Source of the DNA: Rahnella sikkimica
GTDB taxonomy: Bacteria; Pseudomonadota; Gammaproteobacteria; Enterobacterales; Enterobacteriaceae
Assembly (NCBI RefSeq): GCF_002951615.1
Contig: NZ_CP019063.1
Coordinates: 124,001-188,000, forward strand
Length of the DNA stretch: 64,000 nucleotides
Direction of reading: 5' to 3'
Below, piece by piece: positions 20,613 to 30,770 of this stretch. Every line of letters begins with the position of its first letter. Within the stretch, counting starts at the first letter, position 1. A model generated the notes under the pieces. It saw only the letters and a program-made list of their open reading frames with translations. It did no database searches and was not told the origin of the DNA. Made by a program: the position numbers and the translations under genes.

Positions 20613-22025
20613 TTATTCTAACACGCAATCGGCTAACAGCCAGTGGCGCAGCGTAATCGGATGATGACCGGTGAAGTTTAATAATGCCGGTAATACAGGG
20701 AAATAGCGTGAAGTCATCACCGCTTCGCCGTCGTTGATGAAAATCTCGAGACTCGAGCTGTCACACAGCACCGTCAGTTTGCGTAACAGGCCACGCCAGA
20801 CGCGTTCTTCCGGTAATCCGGTGCGCCGGTTTTTACGCGTCAGATGCAGACATTCACCGTCCCAGCGGAGAAGCAGATCGCCCCCGAAATCGGCGCTGAA
20901 CGCCTGCCCGGTTTCAATTTCCACTTCCGCTTTGGTGACATCCCACACCGGCGCATCGTCCGCCAGTCCCTGCCATTCCTGCACGTCGCCGCGAAGTTGT
21001 TGCAGTTCACGGGCAGGGCGCTGGATGATTTTACCGGCTTCCAGCGTCAGTTCTCGCGGGCAGGTCAGGGTATGCAGCCAGCCGTTTTCCACCGTGGGCT
21101 GATAAAATTCATCACCGTCCGGGATCCCCATCCAGCCGATAAGCAACCGGCGGCCCTCGTCGGTTTGCGTCGTTTGTGGTGCGTAAAACTCAAAGCCCAG
21201 ATCCAGTTCTGTGAAATCCCCGTGCGGGAACTTCGCCTTTTCTGCATCCAGATGCCCGACAAAATAGCCCGACTGAAAGGTGTTCAGATAGCGATCGTTT
21301 TCTGCGGGCAGACCTTGCGGACAGCAAATCAGGACGTCGTGATCGGCCAGCCTGAACATATCCGGGCATTCCCACATGTAGCCGAATTCGCCCAATCCGT
21401 TGAGATTCGACCCGGCAATTTCACCCAGAAAATCCCAGTTCAGCAGATCGGCGGAGCGGAACAAGAGCACTTTGCCCTGAAGGCTGAGATCCTGCGCGCC
21501 GAGCACCATGTACCAGTGATACCCCTTTCGCCAGACTTTCGGATCGCGGACGTGACCGGTATAACCTTCCGGTAGATCCAGCACCGGGCCGGTTTTATCG
21601 AATTCGCCGTTGGCGTTTTCACGCGCCAGACACTGGAACGCCGTGCGGCTGCCATCGGCGTATTTCACATTACCGGTGTAAATCAGCGTTAAATGACCGT
21701 GATCGGTGACCGCAGAACCGGAATAACAGCCGTGCGATTCGTAAGCCTCCGACGGTACGAGCGCCAGCGGCTCATTTCGCCAGCTCAGTAAATCCGCCGA
21801 ACTCCAGTGCCCCCAGAATTTCGCGCCATGCGCACAGGCCAGCGGATTCCACTGGTAGAACACATGATAACGGCCTTTATGCAGGATGAATCCATTCGGG
21901 TCGTTGAGCAATCCGACCGGCGGTGCAAGGTGCCAGCCGGGGCGGTAAGGATCCGCCGCCGCTTTCACCTGCCCGGAAACCACACTGCGCAGAGCCTGTT
22001 TCAGCAAACTCGTTTCCGTCATCAT
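20613..22025 (-). CDS. scrB: Sucrose-6-phosphate hydrolase ScrB
   Basis: 470 residues, GH32. It cleaves sucrose-6-phosphate to glucose-6-phosphate and fructose in the cytoplasm. The family triad is visible: nucleophile in LLNDPNGF (about residue 41), the stabilising RDPKV (about 160), and acid/base in the ECPD motif (about 215). A beta-sandwich with LEIFINDGEAVMTSRYFP follows at the C-terminus. The ATG overlaps the stop of scrA by 4 bp (ATGA), so translation is coupled. Confidence 0.96.
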   Translation of the reverse strand: MMTETSLLKQALRSVVSGQVKAAADPYRPGWHLAPPVGLLNDPNGFILHKGRYHVFYQWNPLACAHGAKFWGHWSSADLLSWRNEPLALVPSEAYESHGCYSGSAVTDHGHLTLIYTGNVKYADGSRTAFQCLARENANGEFDKTGPVLDLPEGYTGHVRDPKVWRKGYHWYMVLGAQDLSLQGKVLLFRSADLLNWDFLGEIAGSNLNGLGEFGYMWECPDMFRLADHDVLICCPQGLPAENDRYLNTFQSGYFVGHLDAEKAKFPHGDFTELDLGFEFYAPQTTQTDEGRRLLIGWMGIPDGDEFYQPTVENGWLHTLTCPRELTLEAGKIIQRPARELQQLRGDVQEWQGLADDAPVWDVTKAEVEIETGQAFSADFGGDLLLRWDGECLHLTRKNRRTGLPEERVWRGLLRKLTVLCDSSSLEIFINDGEAVMTSRYFPVLPALLNFTGHHPITLRHWLLADCVLE

Positions 22026-23392
22026 TCACTCTCCGTTTTGTATTTCAGCAGCAAAGACAACAGGAATGCGCTGCCAAAAGCAATTACCAGGCCAATCAGG
22101 TAGCTGAGGATCGAACTGGCTTGCACGATCGCCAGGCCCGGAATACCGGTCAGGCCGACGGCGGTCATGTTAACGTGCATCGCCACAACCCAGGCACCGC
22201 CCAGTGCGCCACCCGCCAGCGCGGCGAGGAACGGTTTCATGAAGCGCAGGTTGATACCGAAAATCGCCGCTTCGGTAATGCCCAGCATGGCAGAGAAGGC
22301 CGAAGGCACCGCGATGGCTTTGATTTTGGCATCCTTCGTTTTGAAATAGACCGCCAGACAGGCACCGCCTTGCGCCACGTTAGCCATCGACCAGATCGGC
22401 AGCAGGAAGTTAACGCCAATATTCGGATTACCCAGCAAACCGGCTTCAATCGCATGGAAGCTGTGGTGAATACCGGTGATCACAATGACGGAATACAACC
22501 CGCCAAACACCAGCCCCGCGACCCAACCGGCGTGGGTGATCAGCGTGCTGAGCACAAAGGAGATGCCGTCGCCCAGCGCACGACCGGCGGGGCCGATAAT
22601 CAGGAAAGCAATGAACCCGGAAATAATGACCGTCAGGAAAGGCGTCAGGATCAAATCCAGCGCATCAGGGATGACTTTGCGCAGACGTTTTTCAAGGAAA
22701 CTCATGAACCAGACGGCCAAAAGAACCGGGAATACCGTACCCTGATAACCGATCATCGCAATCTCGATACCAAAGAAATTCATGGTATGGAAACCACCGG
22801 CGACGCCCCAGGCGTTGGTCAGCGCAGGGTGGGTCAGAATGCCGCCCAATGTTGCACCCAGGAACGGATTACCGCCAAATTCACGCGCCGCCGTGAAACC
22901 AATCAGGATCGGCAGAATGATAAATGCCGCCGAGCTGAACATGTCGAGCATGATAAAAATCGCGCTCTCCGGGTTGGCCCAGCCGTAGGTTTTCACCATG
23001 CCGAGCAGCCCCATCAGGAGACCGGAAGCCACAATCGCCGGGATAATCGGCACGAAGATGTTTGATAGTACGCGGGCAATGCGCTGGAACGGATTCAGTT
23101 TTTGCGCCGCAATGTTGGCCGCTTCGGATTTGCTGGATTCGCTGATGCCCGCCACTTTAATGAACTCGGCATAAACTTTATTCACCAGACCGGTACCAAA
23201 AATAATCTGTATCTGGCCCGCATTGCTGAAACAGCCTTTGACGCCTTCGACTTTCTCGATGGCGCTTTTGTTGATCAGGCTGTCGTCCGCCAGCACCAGA
23301 CGCAGGCGTGTTGCGCAGTGCGCCGCGCTGGCAATATTGTCTTTGCCGCCGAGTAATGGCAGCAACTCCGTCGCAATTGCATTGATATTCAT
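22022..23392 (-). CDS. scrA: PTS sucrose-specific EIIBC component ScrA
   Basis: 456 residues. EIIB domain at residues 1-85 with the phosphorylated cysteine in SAAHCATRLRLVL (about 26); EIIC domain with ~10 membrane segments (LSNIFVPIIPAIVASGLLMGLLG, AAREFGGNPFLGATLGGIL, VIVITGIHHSFHAIEAGLLG). It imports and phosphorylates sucrose, relying on a EIIA-Glc protein (crr) encoded elsewhere. ATG 23392 is preferred over the frame opening at 23422: AAGGGA precedes it and it aligns with the start of known ScrA proteins. Confidence 0.95.
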   Translation of the reverse strand: MNINAIATELLPLLGGKDNIASAAHCATRLRLVLADDSLINKSAIEKVEGVKGCFSNAGQIQIIFGTGLVNKVYAEFIKVAGISESSKSEAANIAAQKLNPFQRIARVLSNIFVPIIPAIVASGLLMGLLGMVKTYGWANPESAIFIMLDMFSSAAFIILPILIGFTAAREFGGNPFLGATLGGILTHPALTNAWGVAGGFHTMNFFGIEIAMIGYQGTVFPVLLAVWFMSFLEKRLRKVIPDALDLILTPFLTVIISGFIAFLIIGPAGRALGDGISFVLSTLITHAGWVAGLVFGGLYSVIVITGIHHSFHAIEAGLLGNPNIGVNFLLPIWSMANVAQGGACLAVYFKTKDAKIKAIAVPSAFSAMLGITEAAIFGINLRFMKPFLAALAGGALGGAWVVAMHVNMTAVGLTGIPGLAIVQASSILSYLIGLVIAFGSAFLLSLLLKYKTESE

Positions 23393-23422
23393 CTTGTCCC
23401 TTACTGTTTTTATTATCGACAT

Positions 23423-23441
23423 CGCCCGGTTTATCCGGGCG
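23423..23441 (-). repeat. Intercistronic hairpin between scrY and scrA
   Basis: CGCCCGG and CCGGGCG form a perfect 7-bp stem around TTTAT in the 75-nt gap. There is no long U-tract on the minus strand, so it is more likely an mRNA-stability or partial-attenuation element that lets the porin be made in excess than a full terminator. Confidence 0.6.
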
Positions 23442-23467
23442 CGTCATATGGGGTCATACCCTGTTTT

Positions 23468-25057
<1,590 letters not shown>

Positions 25058-25080
25058 TCAAGGTAAGTTTAATTATTATG

Positions 25081-25118
25081 GGAAAACCATTTTTGCTAAA
25101 TTGCTAAACTGGTTTTCC
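25081..25118. promoter_or_regulatory. Probable ScrR operator cluster upstream of scrY
   Basis: An inverted repeat (GGAAAACCA at 25081-25089, TGGTTTTCC at 25110-25118) encloses a tandem direct repeat of TTGCTAAA (25093-25100 and 25101-25108). The right side, GCTAAACTGGTTTTCC, resembles a LacI-family operator with AAAC/GTTT half-sites. It lies 33-70 nt upstream of scrY, where it would cover the promoter. Confidence 0.7.
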
Positions 25119-25180
25119 TGAGCACAATAATCATCCACACCGCCTTTAATCAATGATGATTTACCGCCATGTCTTGTATT

Positions 25181-25196
25181 TGTGATCCTGTTTGCA
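25181..25196. promoter_or_regulatory. Possible CRP site in the scrY-scrK region
   Basis: TGTGATCCTGTTTGCA keeps the left half TGTGA of the CRP consensus and part of the right half. scr genes are known to be under catabolite control, and the site lies between the two divergent promoters. The match is imperfect. Confidence 0.4.
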
Positions 25197-25234
25197 AAAT
25201 ATGACTAAACTCTGACAATTCATTTGTACTTGAT

Positions 25235-25250
25235 TAGCTAAACCGGTTCT
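25235..25250. promoter_or_regulatory. Probable ScrR operator upstream of scrK
   Basis: TAGCTAAACCGGTTCT has a palindromic AACCGGTT core and shares GCTAAAC with the operator in front of scrY. It lies about 55 nt upstream of scrK. Confidence 0.7.
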
Positions 25251-25302
25251 TCTATTTTACATGACCATGTGGCCAGACAGGAATTGAATACAGGGAATGA
25301 AA

Positions 25303-26247
25303 ATGAAAAACCGAATTTGGGTGTTGGGTGATGCTGTTGTCGATCTGATCCCGGAAGACGATGGCCGATTATTGAAATGCCCCGGAGGCGCACCGGCGAA
25401 CGTTGCCGTGGGGATCAGCCGTCTCGGCGGCGAAAGCGCGTTTATCGGGCGGGTAGGGGATGATCCGTTTGGAAAGTTCCTGATGAAAACGTTAAGCGAT
25501 GAAGGCGTAGACACGGAACATATGCTGCCGGATGCCCGTCATCGCACGTCGACGGTAGTGGTCGAAAACGACGCCGACGGGGAACGTTCCTTTACGTTTA
25601 TGGTGCGTCCGGGCGCAGATTTATTCCTGCAATCCACCGATATTCCGGCCTTCCAAGCCGGGCAATTTTTGCATCTGTGCTCCATTGCTTTATCCGCAGA
25701 GCCCAGCCGCTCTTCTGCCATTCTGGCGATGGCGCAGATGAAAGCCGCAGGCGGAGTGGTGTGTTTTGATCCGAATATTCGCCACGATTTATGGCCGGAT
25801 GAAAATCAGTTGCGTGACTGCCTGACTCAGGCGCTGTCTCTGGCCGATATCATCAAAGTGTCGGAAGACGAGCTGGAATACCTGACCGGGGAAGTGTTGC
25901 TGTCCGAGGGGATTCTGCGTCTTTGCGAACGTCATGATCCTGAACTTCTGCTGGTCACGCAGGGCAAAAATGGTGTGTCGGTTTACCGGAAAAAAGATGC
26001 GTCGTTGATGCAATATCCGGCTCCGGAAGTGAAAGCACTGGATACCACCGGCGCGGGCGATGCGTTTGTCGCCGGATTGCTGGCCGGGCTGGCGGAGCAC
26101 TGGCCGCTGAATTCAGAAAACGCCTGGAATCAAACGGTCCGTCAGGCACTGGCTTGCGGCGCGCTGGCAACGACAGCCAGGGGCGCCATGACGGCGTTGC
26201 CGGATCGTGCAAAATTAGAAGAATTTTACACGGTGGCCTGTTCGTAG
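25303..26247 (+). CDS. scrK: Fructokinase ScrK (PfkB family)
   Basis: 314 residues. It phosphorylates the fructose released by ScrB to fructose-6-phosphate. PfkB features: N-terminal GGAPANVAVGISRLGG (about 29-44), and C-terminal signature DTTGAGDAFVAGLLAGL (about 247) with the catalytic aspartate in GAGD. ATG 25303 is preferred because AGGGA is 6 nt upstream and known ScrK proteins begin with MxxxIWVLGDAVVD. An ATG at 25297 directly abuts the AGGGA. Transcribed divergently from scrYABR, unlike the all-collinear scrKYABR of classical sucrose plasmids. Confidence 0.94.
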   Translation: MKNRIWVLGDAVVDLIPEDDGRLLKCPGGAPANVAVGISRLGGESAFIGRVGDDPFGKFLMKTLSDEGVDTEHMLPDARHRTSTVVVENDADGERSFTFMVRPGADLFLQSTDIPAFQAGQFLHLCSIALSAEPSRSSAILAMAQMKAAGGVVCFDPNIRHDLWPDENQLRDCLTQALSLADIIKVSEDELEYLTGEVLLSEGILRLCERHDPELLLVTQGKNGVSVYRKKDASLMQYPAPEVKALDTTGAGDAFVAGLLAGLAEHWPLNSENAWNQTVRQALACGALATTARGAMTALPDRAKLEEFYTVACS

Positions 26248-26304
26248 AAGGGAATCGGTCACGTCGATTTCTGGTGCAAATCACGAAAACTTGTCCTTCA
26301 GAAG

Positions 26305-26331
26305 AGACGCGCGGTGACGGCGTCTTTTCTA
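26305..26331 (+). terminator. Terminator of scrK
   Basis: AGACGC pairs with GCGTCT around a 9-nt loop, followed by TTTTCTAT. Confidence 0.75.
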
Positions 26332-26466
26332 TATTTTCCTTAAAATCCCAGGCAGCCATCGCAATAGGATTATTCTATAAATCATAGGGTTATTTTCTTA
26401 ATACGTCAGATTTCCTCGCCAAATTTCCGCCCATACCCCCATTCTTAATGCCGACTTTAAATCTGT

Positions 26467-26490
26467 AAAAGTAGACAACTGTCGACTTTT
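26467..26490. repeat. Inverted repeat upstream of the POT transporter gene
   Basis: AAAAGTAGAC and GTCGACTTTT form 10-nt arms (one mismatch) around AACT, within the 389-nt gap between scrK and the transporter. It could be an operator; it is 147 nt before the start codon. The rest of the gap shows no gene; only a possible Shine-Dalgarno (TCTGGAG) ahead of the ATG is evident. Confidence 0.4.
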
Positions 26491-26636
26491 CATCTTAAAG
26501 TCCCCCGGTTGGCGCTAGACATAACTAGTCTCCAGTAACCCGATAATAATAGCTGAATGTTGAAGAGCGGCCGTCCAGATGTCGCCGGACATTTCAGTAT
26601 TCACAAGCACGACTTAAGACTTTCTCTGGAGAATTT

Positions 26637-28178
26637 ATGCAATCCTCTATTAACAAAAACGAGAGCCGGACCTTCTTCGGCCATCCGTACCCGCTGGGCT
26701 CACTGTTCTTCACAGAAATGTGGGAACGTTTTTCATTTTACGGGATCCGCCCCTTACTGATCCTGTTCATGGCAGCAACGGTTTACGATGGCGGCATGGG
26801 CATGGCGCGTGAAAACGCATCGGCTATCGTCGGTATCTTTGCAGGCTGTATGTATCTCGCCGCGTTACCGGGCGGCTGGCTGGCAGATAACTGGCTCGGG
26901 CAACAAAAAGCGGTCTGGTACGGTTCGATACTGATTGCGCTCGGCCATCTGGCGATTGCCTTATCCGCGTGGTTTGGCGACAACCTGTTCTTTATCGGCC
27001 TGATGTTTATCGTCCTCGGCTCCGGCCTGTTTAAGACGTGCATCTCCGTCATGGTGGGAACGCTGTATAAAAAAGGCGATACGCGCCGCGACGGCGGTTT
27101 CTCACTGTTTTATATGGGCATTAATATGGGCTCATTTATCGCGCCGCTGATTTCCGGCTGGCTGATTAAAAGCCACGGCTGGCACTGGGGCTTCGGTATC
27201 GGCGGTATCGGGATGCTGGTGGCACTGATTATCTTCCGCGTTTACGCCGTTCCGGCCATGAAACGCTATGACAGCGAAGTGGGTCTGGATTCCACCTGGA
27301 ACAGCCCGGTGGCGAAGAAGAAAGGCGTTGGCGTCGGATTGCTGGTGCTGGCGGCCGGTATGGCGGTTATCGTTACGCTGATCGCACAGGGCGTTATCGT
27401 CATTAATCCTGTCGCACTTGCCAGCATGCTGGTGTACGTCATTGCGGCCTCGGTTGTGCTCTATTTCATCTATCTGTTCGTGTTCGCCGGTCTGAATCGC
27501 AAAGAGCGCGCCAGACTGCTGGTATGCTTCATTCTGCTGGTTTCAGCGGCGTTCTTCTGGTCCGCGTTTGAGCAGAAACCCACGTCTTTCAACCTGTTTG
27601 CGAACGACTATACCAACCGTATGATCGGCGATTTTGAAATCCCTGCCGTGTGGTTCCAGTCCGTCAATGCGCTGTTTATCATTTTGCTCGCACCGGTATT
27701 TAGCTGGGCATGGCCGAAGCTGGCACAGAATAATGTGCGTCCGAGCAGCATCACTAAATTCATCATCGGCATTTTATGCGCCGCGGCAGGTTTTGGGATC
27801 ATGATGATGGCGGCACAGAATGTGCTGAGCAACGGCGGAGCAGGGGTATCGCCGCTGTGGCTGGTCGGCAGTATTCTGATGCTGACGCTCGGCGAGCTGT
27901 GCCTGAGCCCGATTGGGCTGGCGACCATGACGCTGCTGGCACCGGAAAGAATGCGCGGCCAGATGATGGGGCTGTGGTTCTGCGCCAGTGCGCTGGGTAA
28001 TCTGGCGGCGGGTCTGATTGGCGGCCACGTGAAAGCCGATCAGCTGGACGTGCTGCCTGATCTCTTCGCGCGTTGTTCTATTTCGCTGCTGATCTGTGCT
28101 GCGGTGCTGTTTGTCCTGATCATTCCGGTGCGTAAAATGCTGGAAAATTCACAGACTAAACCTGCTACCAACGCGTGA
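26637..28178 (+). CDS. POT-family proton-dependent di/tripeptide transporter
   Basis: 513 residues with about 14 membrane segments. The POT signature ExxERFxxYG appears as EMWERFSFYG (about residues 22-31); also visible are the PTR2 motif FSLFYMGINMGSFIAPLISGWL (about 150-171) and the conserved FWSAFEQKPTSFNLF (about 305). It imports small peptides with protons in the manner of DtpA/DtpB/YhiP. GGAG is 7 nt upstream of the ATG. Single gene, closed by a strong terminator. I do not assign one of the four E. coli paralogue names. Confidence 0.9.
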   Translation: MQSSINKNESRTFFGHPYPLGSLFFTEMWERFSFYGIRPLLILFMAATVYDGGMGMARENASAIVGIFAGCMYLAALPGGWLADNWLGQQKAVWYGSILIALGHLAIALSAWFGDNLFFIGLMFIVLGSGLFKTCISVMVGTLYKKGDTRRDGGFSLFYMGINMGSFIAPLISGWLIKSHGWHWGFGIGGIGMLVALIIFRVYAVPAMKRYDSEVGLDSTWNSPVAKKKGVGVGLLVLAAGMAVIVTLIAQGVIVINPVALASMLVYVIAASVVLYFIYLFVFAGLNRKERARLLVCFILLVSAAFFWSAFEQKPTSFNLFANDYTNRMIGDFEIPAVWFQSVNALFIILLAPVFSWAWPKLAQNNVRPSSITKFIIGILCAAAGFGIMMMAAQNVLSNGGAGVSPLWLVGSILMLTLGELCLSPIGLATMTLLAPERMRGQMMGLWFCASALGNLAAGLIGGHVKADQLDVLPDLFARCSISLLICAAVLFVLIIPVRKMLENSQTKPATNA

Positions 28179-28219
28179 TAAAGCCATAACGCTGTTTTCA
28201 GTACAGCGCAAAAATGAAG

Positions 28220-28250
28220 GAGGCCGGTCTGATGATCGGCCTCTTTTTTT
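28220..28250 (+). terminator. Terminator of the POT transporter gene
   Basis: GAGGCCG and CGGCCTC, 7-bp stem with a 10-nt loop, followed by seven T. Confidence 0.92.
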
Positions 28251-28282
28251 GCATCGGAAGTGAAGTTCTTTAAACCACCCTC

Positions 28283-28297
28283 TAGACGACTGGTCTA
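28283..28297. promoter_or_regulatory. Operator of the TetR gene (copy 1)
   Basis: TAGACGACTGGTCTA, with palindromic half-sites TAGAC-N5-GTCTA, 20 nt before the TetR start codon. An identical copy precedes the DJ-1/PfpI gene. The form matches operators of NemR-like TetR regulators. Confidence 0.85.
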
Positions 28298-28317
28298 ATC
28301 CCTGATAACTTACCGCC

Positions 28318-28923
28318 ATGACGACTGCAACTCAGCAACATAACAATGATGTCCGTGAGCACATTCTCGAGACTGGCCAGCGCATTATGGCCGGGAAAGG
28401 GTTTTCGGCTGTCGGACTGAATGAAATCCTCAAGGACGCTGGCGTGCCTAAAGGGTCTTTCTACCATTATTTCGGTTCGAAAGAAGCTTTTGGCGTGGCA
28501 ATGCTTGAGCGCTACTTTGATGATTATCTGGCTCAGATCGACAGCACACTGAGCCAGCTGGGCCTGAATATGTCGCAGCGCCTGATGAATTACTGGCAGC
28601 AATGGCAGGAATCGCAGTCATTCTTCGACTGCCAGGGCAAATGCCTTGCCGTGAAACTTGGCGCTGAAGTTGCCGATCTTTCCGACAGCATGCGTTTAAC
28701 CTTGCAGGCAGGGACGTCAGGAATTATATCGCGGCTGACGCAGGCGTTAGAATCTGGCGTCGCAGAAGGGTCGCTGACCGTTGACGATGAACCCGCTCGC
28801 GTGGCCGAGAGCCTTTATCAGCTCTGGGTCGGTGCCAGCATTATGGTCAAGATTGTCCGTCATACCGGCCCGTTTGATTCGGCCATGAGCATGACGCAGC
28901 ACATTATTCATACCGCCCCCTGA
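28318..28923 (+). CDS. TetR-family repressor, NemR-like
   Basis: 201 residues. TetR helix-turn-helix at residues ~12-60 (ILETGQRIMAGKGFSAVGLNEILKD, then AGVPKGSFYHYFGSKEAF). The ligand domain contains cysteines in FFDCQGKCLAVKLG (about residues 103-112); the FFxCQGKCL-type segment fits the subgroup of electrophile-sensing TetR proteins to which E. coli NemR belongs. Identical operators in front of this gene and the following DJ-1/PfpI gene show autoregulation and control of that neighbour. Reactive electrophiles such as aldehydes or quinones are the likely signal, by analogy. Confidence 0.85.
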   Translation: MTTATQQHNNDVREHILETGQRIMAGKGFSAVGLNEILKDAGVPKGSFYHYFGSKEAFGVAMLERYFDDYLAQIDSTLSQLGLNMSQRLMNYWQQWQESQSFFDCQGKCLAVKLGAEVADLSDSMRLTLQAGTSGIISRLTQALESGVAEGSLTVDDEPARVAESLYQLWVGASIMVKIVRHTGPFDSAMSMTQHIIHTAP

Positions 28924-28937
28924 CGGGGGTGTATCAC

Positions 28938-28957
28938 AAACGGTTAACCGTTTTTTT
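28938..28957 (+). terminator. Probable terminator of the TetR gene
   Basis: AAACGGTT followed by its exact complement AACCGTTT, running into TTTT; it separates the TetR gene from the next operator. Short and AT-rich, so possibly weak. Confidence 0.55.
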
Positions 28958-28971
28958 ATTTACACAATAAC

Positions 28972-28986
28972 TAGACGACTGGTCTA
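28972..28986. promoter_or_regulatory. TetR operator (copy 2) of the DJ-1/PfpI gene
   Basis: Exact second copy of TAGACGACTGGTCTA, 36 nt before the start codon of the DJ-1/PfpI gene. Confidence 0.85.
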
Positions 28987-29022
28987 CTCGGTCGTTATTA
29001 CGCAACATACCGGAGATTTACG

Positions 29023-29703
29023 ATGAAAATTCTGATGGTTTTAACCTCACACGACAAGCTGGGCGATACCGGACGTACAACAGGTTTCTGGCTTGAAGAG
29101 CTGGCTGCGCCTTATTACGCGTTTAAGGATGCCGGTGCTGAAATCACGCTGACATCACCGAAAGGCGGCAATCCGCCGTTAGACCCAAAAAGCAACGAGC
29201 CTGATTTCCAGACCGGGCAGACTCATCGCTTCGAAGCGGATGCTGAAGCGATGGCACAACTCGCTGCCACGGTTCGCCTCGACAGCGTTTCACCAGCCGA
29301 TTACGACGCTGTTTTCTATCCGGGCGGCCACGGTCCGCTGTGGGATCTGGCAGAAGATAAAAACTCCATCGCACTGATCGAGGCATTTCTGGCAGCCAGC
29401 AAACAGGTTGCGCTGGTCTGCCATGCGCCCGGCGTGCTGCGTCACGTGAAAACACCGGAAGGGAAACCGCTGGTGGAAGGTAAAAAAGTCACTGGCTTTA
29501 CCAATACGGAAGAAGAAGCGGTAGGCCTGACCGACGTGGTGCCTTTCCTGGTGGAAGATGAGCTGATTGCCAAGGGCGGTCTCTATTCCAAAGGCGCGGA
29601 CTGGAGTTCATACGTCGTTACCGACGGCCTGCTGATCACCGGGCAAAACCCGACGTCTTCTGCGGCGACGGCTGAAGCGCTGATTAAACAACTGACGGCA
29701 TAA
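29023..29703 (+). CDS. DJ-1/PfpI-family protein (Hsp31-like glyoxalase or deglycase)
   Basis: 226 residues. The class is shown by TGFWLEELAAPYYAF (glutamate near residue 26), YPGGHGPLWDL (about 105) and the nucleophile cysteine in ALVCHAPGVL (about 130). Relatives act as glutathione-independent glyoxalases, turning methylglyoxal into lactate, or as chaperones/deglycases; activity here is inferred. Control by a NemR-like repressor through an identical operator fits a reactive-aldehyde detoxification role. A strong terminator follows. Confidence 0.88.
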   Translation: MKILMVLTSHDKLGDTGRTTGFWLEELAAPYYAFKDAGAEITLTSPKGGNPPLDPKSNEPDFQTGQTHRFEADAEAMAQLAATVRLDSVSPADYDAVFYPGGHGPLWDLAEDKNSIALIEAFLAASKQVALVCHAPGVLRHVKTPEGKPLVEGKKVTGFTNTEEEAVGLTDVVPFLVEDELIAKGGLYSKGADWSSYVVTDGLLITGQNPTSSAATAEALIKQLTA

Positions 29704-29719
29704 CCGAAAATGATGTGAA

Positions 29720-29747
29720 GGTGACAGGGCGCTCCTGTCACCTGTTT
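29720..29747 (+). terminator. Terminator of the DJ-1/PfpI gene
   Basis: GGTGACAGG and CCTGTCACC, 9-bp perfect stem with a 5-nt loop, then TGTTTT. The remaining ~330 nt to the next gene are AT-rich and show no gene. Confidence 0.85.
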
Positions 29748-30083
29748 TCCTGACCTGCACTGCTGTCAGACCGCCACTATTGATGCTCAATCGAGCCTTT
29801 TGAAAACATTTTAATAATCATGCCAGTCACTGCTCATTGAGTTTAAACGAGATAATTCCTAGTTATTAACTTGATAAGGCTTTGTTGTAATGTTGTTTTG
29901 TAAATATTTGTGCAGTTATTCATTCTGAATTGAATCGATAAACTAACATTACTTAAAACATTCCCTCTCTTTGAGTGGTTTTTTTGCCAGTATTAACCTA
30001 ATCTTAAAATCTATTACCAAATCAAAAAAATCGAATTGAGTTGATAAAATAAAACGAGGAGTTTATCAATGTAAGGAATACAA

Positions 30084-30734
30084 ATGGCCTGGAAGAGAAG
30101 AGAAAAAGTAGCAATCATGGAACCCCTGTCGATGGTCAGCGATGTTATGTCGCAGATTTTAAGAGAAGAGGGGGATATTATTATTGAAGGCGTAATCTCT
30201 AATTTCACGTCACTGAGATCTGTACTGGAATTAAGAAAAGTAGATGTGGTTTTCAGCGAAGTCTACGATGCCAGAACATCGATCATAGAAGGTCTGGATT
30301 TTTTAAGGAAGCTTAAAGCTCAATTCAGCGACATTGATATTATCATCCACACTGAAATTGAGATCCCTGCGTTGCTTATTCAGAGCAATGCGGACGCAAT
30401 CTATATGAAACAAATAGGTCTGGAAGGTTGCCGCGCATCGGCATCACAAATACTGAATGCCGAAAGTATGGTCAGCATATTATTTTACGAGGACAGAAAA
30501 GCAAATTACAATTTTATGATATTGAGCGACTTCGAATGGGAAGTGTTGATCATGTTCAGCCAGCAGATGAGCATTGCCCATATAGCCAAAGAAACGGCAA
30601 GAAGTTACCGAAGAATTAGTCGTATTAAACACGACATAATGGACAAACTGAAAGTGAGTAACAATGTCGCATTCAGCCAGTTAATGGTGCTGGCAGGCAG
30701 TAAGTTCGGCGACTACCCTCCGGTCTCACTCTAA
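30084..30734 (+). CDS. LuxR-type regulator with a degenerate receiver domain
   Basis: 216 residues. The C-terminus (about 147-203) is a LuxR/GerE helix-turn-helix (LSDFEWEVLIMFSQ, IAHIAKETARSYRRISRIKHDIMDKLKV). The N-terminus resembles a CheY-like receiver without its phosphate-accepting aspartate: strand 3 reads VDVVFSEVYD, with Glu59 at the usual Asp position, while the later lysine is kept (DAIYMKQIG, Lys109). It is therefore probably phosphorylation-independent, or locked as if phosphorylated. AAGGA is 6 nt before the ATG. It lies 36 nt ahead of a phosphodiesterase gene and upstream of fimbrial genes, a position often held by fimbrial regulators. Confidence 0.75.
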   Translation: MAWKRREKVAIMEPLSMVSDVMSQILREEGDIIIEGVISNFTSLRSVLELRKVDVVFSEVYDARTSIIEGLDFLRKLKAQFSDIDIIIHTEIEIPALLIQSNADAIYMKQIGLEGCRASASQILNAESMVSILFYEDRKANYNFMILSDFEWEVLIMFSQQMSIAHIAKETARSYRRISRIKHDIMDKLKVSNNVAFSQLMVLAGSKFGDYPPVSL

Positions 30735-30770
30735 CAGCGCGACCTTCAGTAGCGTCCATTCAGGTATAAA

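Noticed and set aside
21923..23065. 380-codon plus-strand frame opposite scrB and scrA
   Set aside because: Very high R, Q, N and H content typical of a reverse-strand artefact; scrA and scrB are unambiguous.
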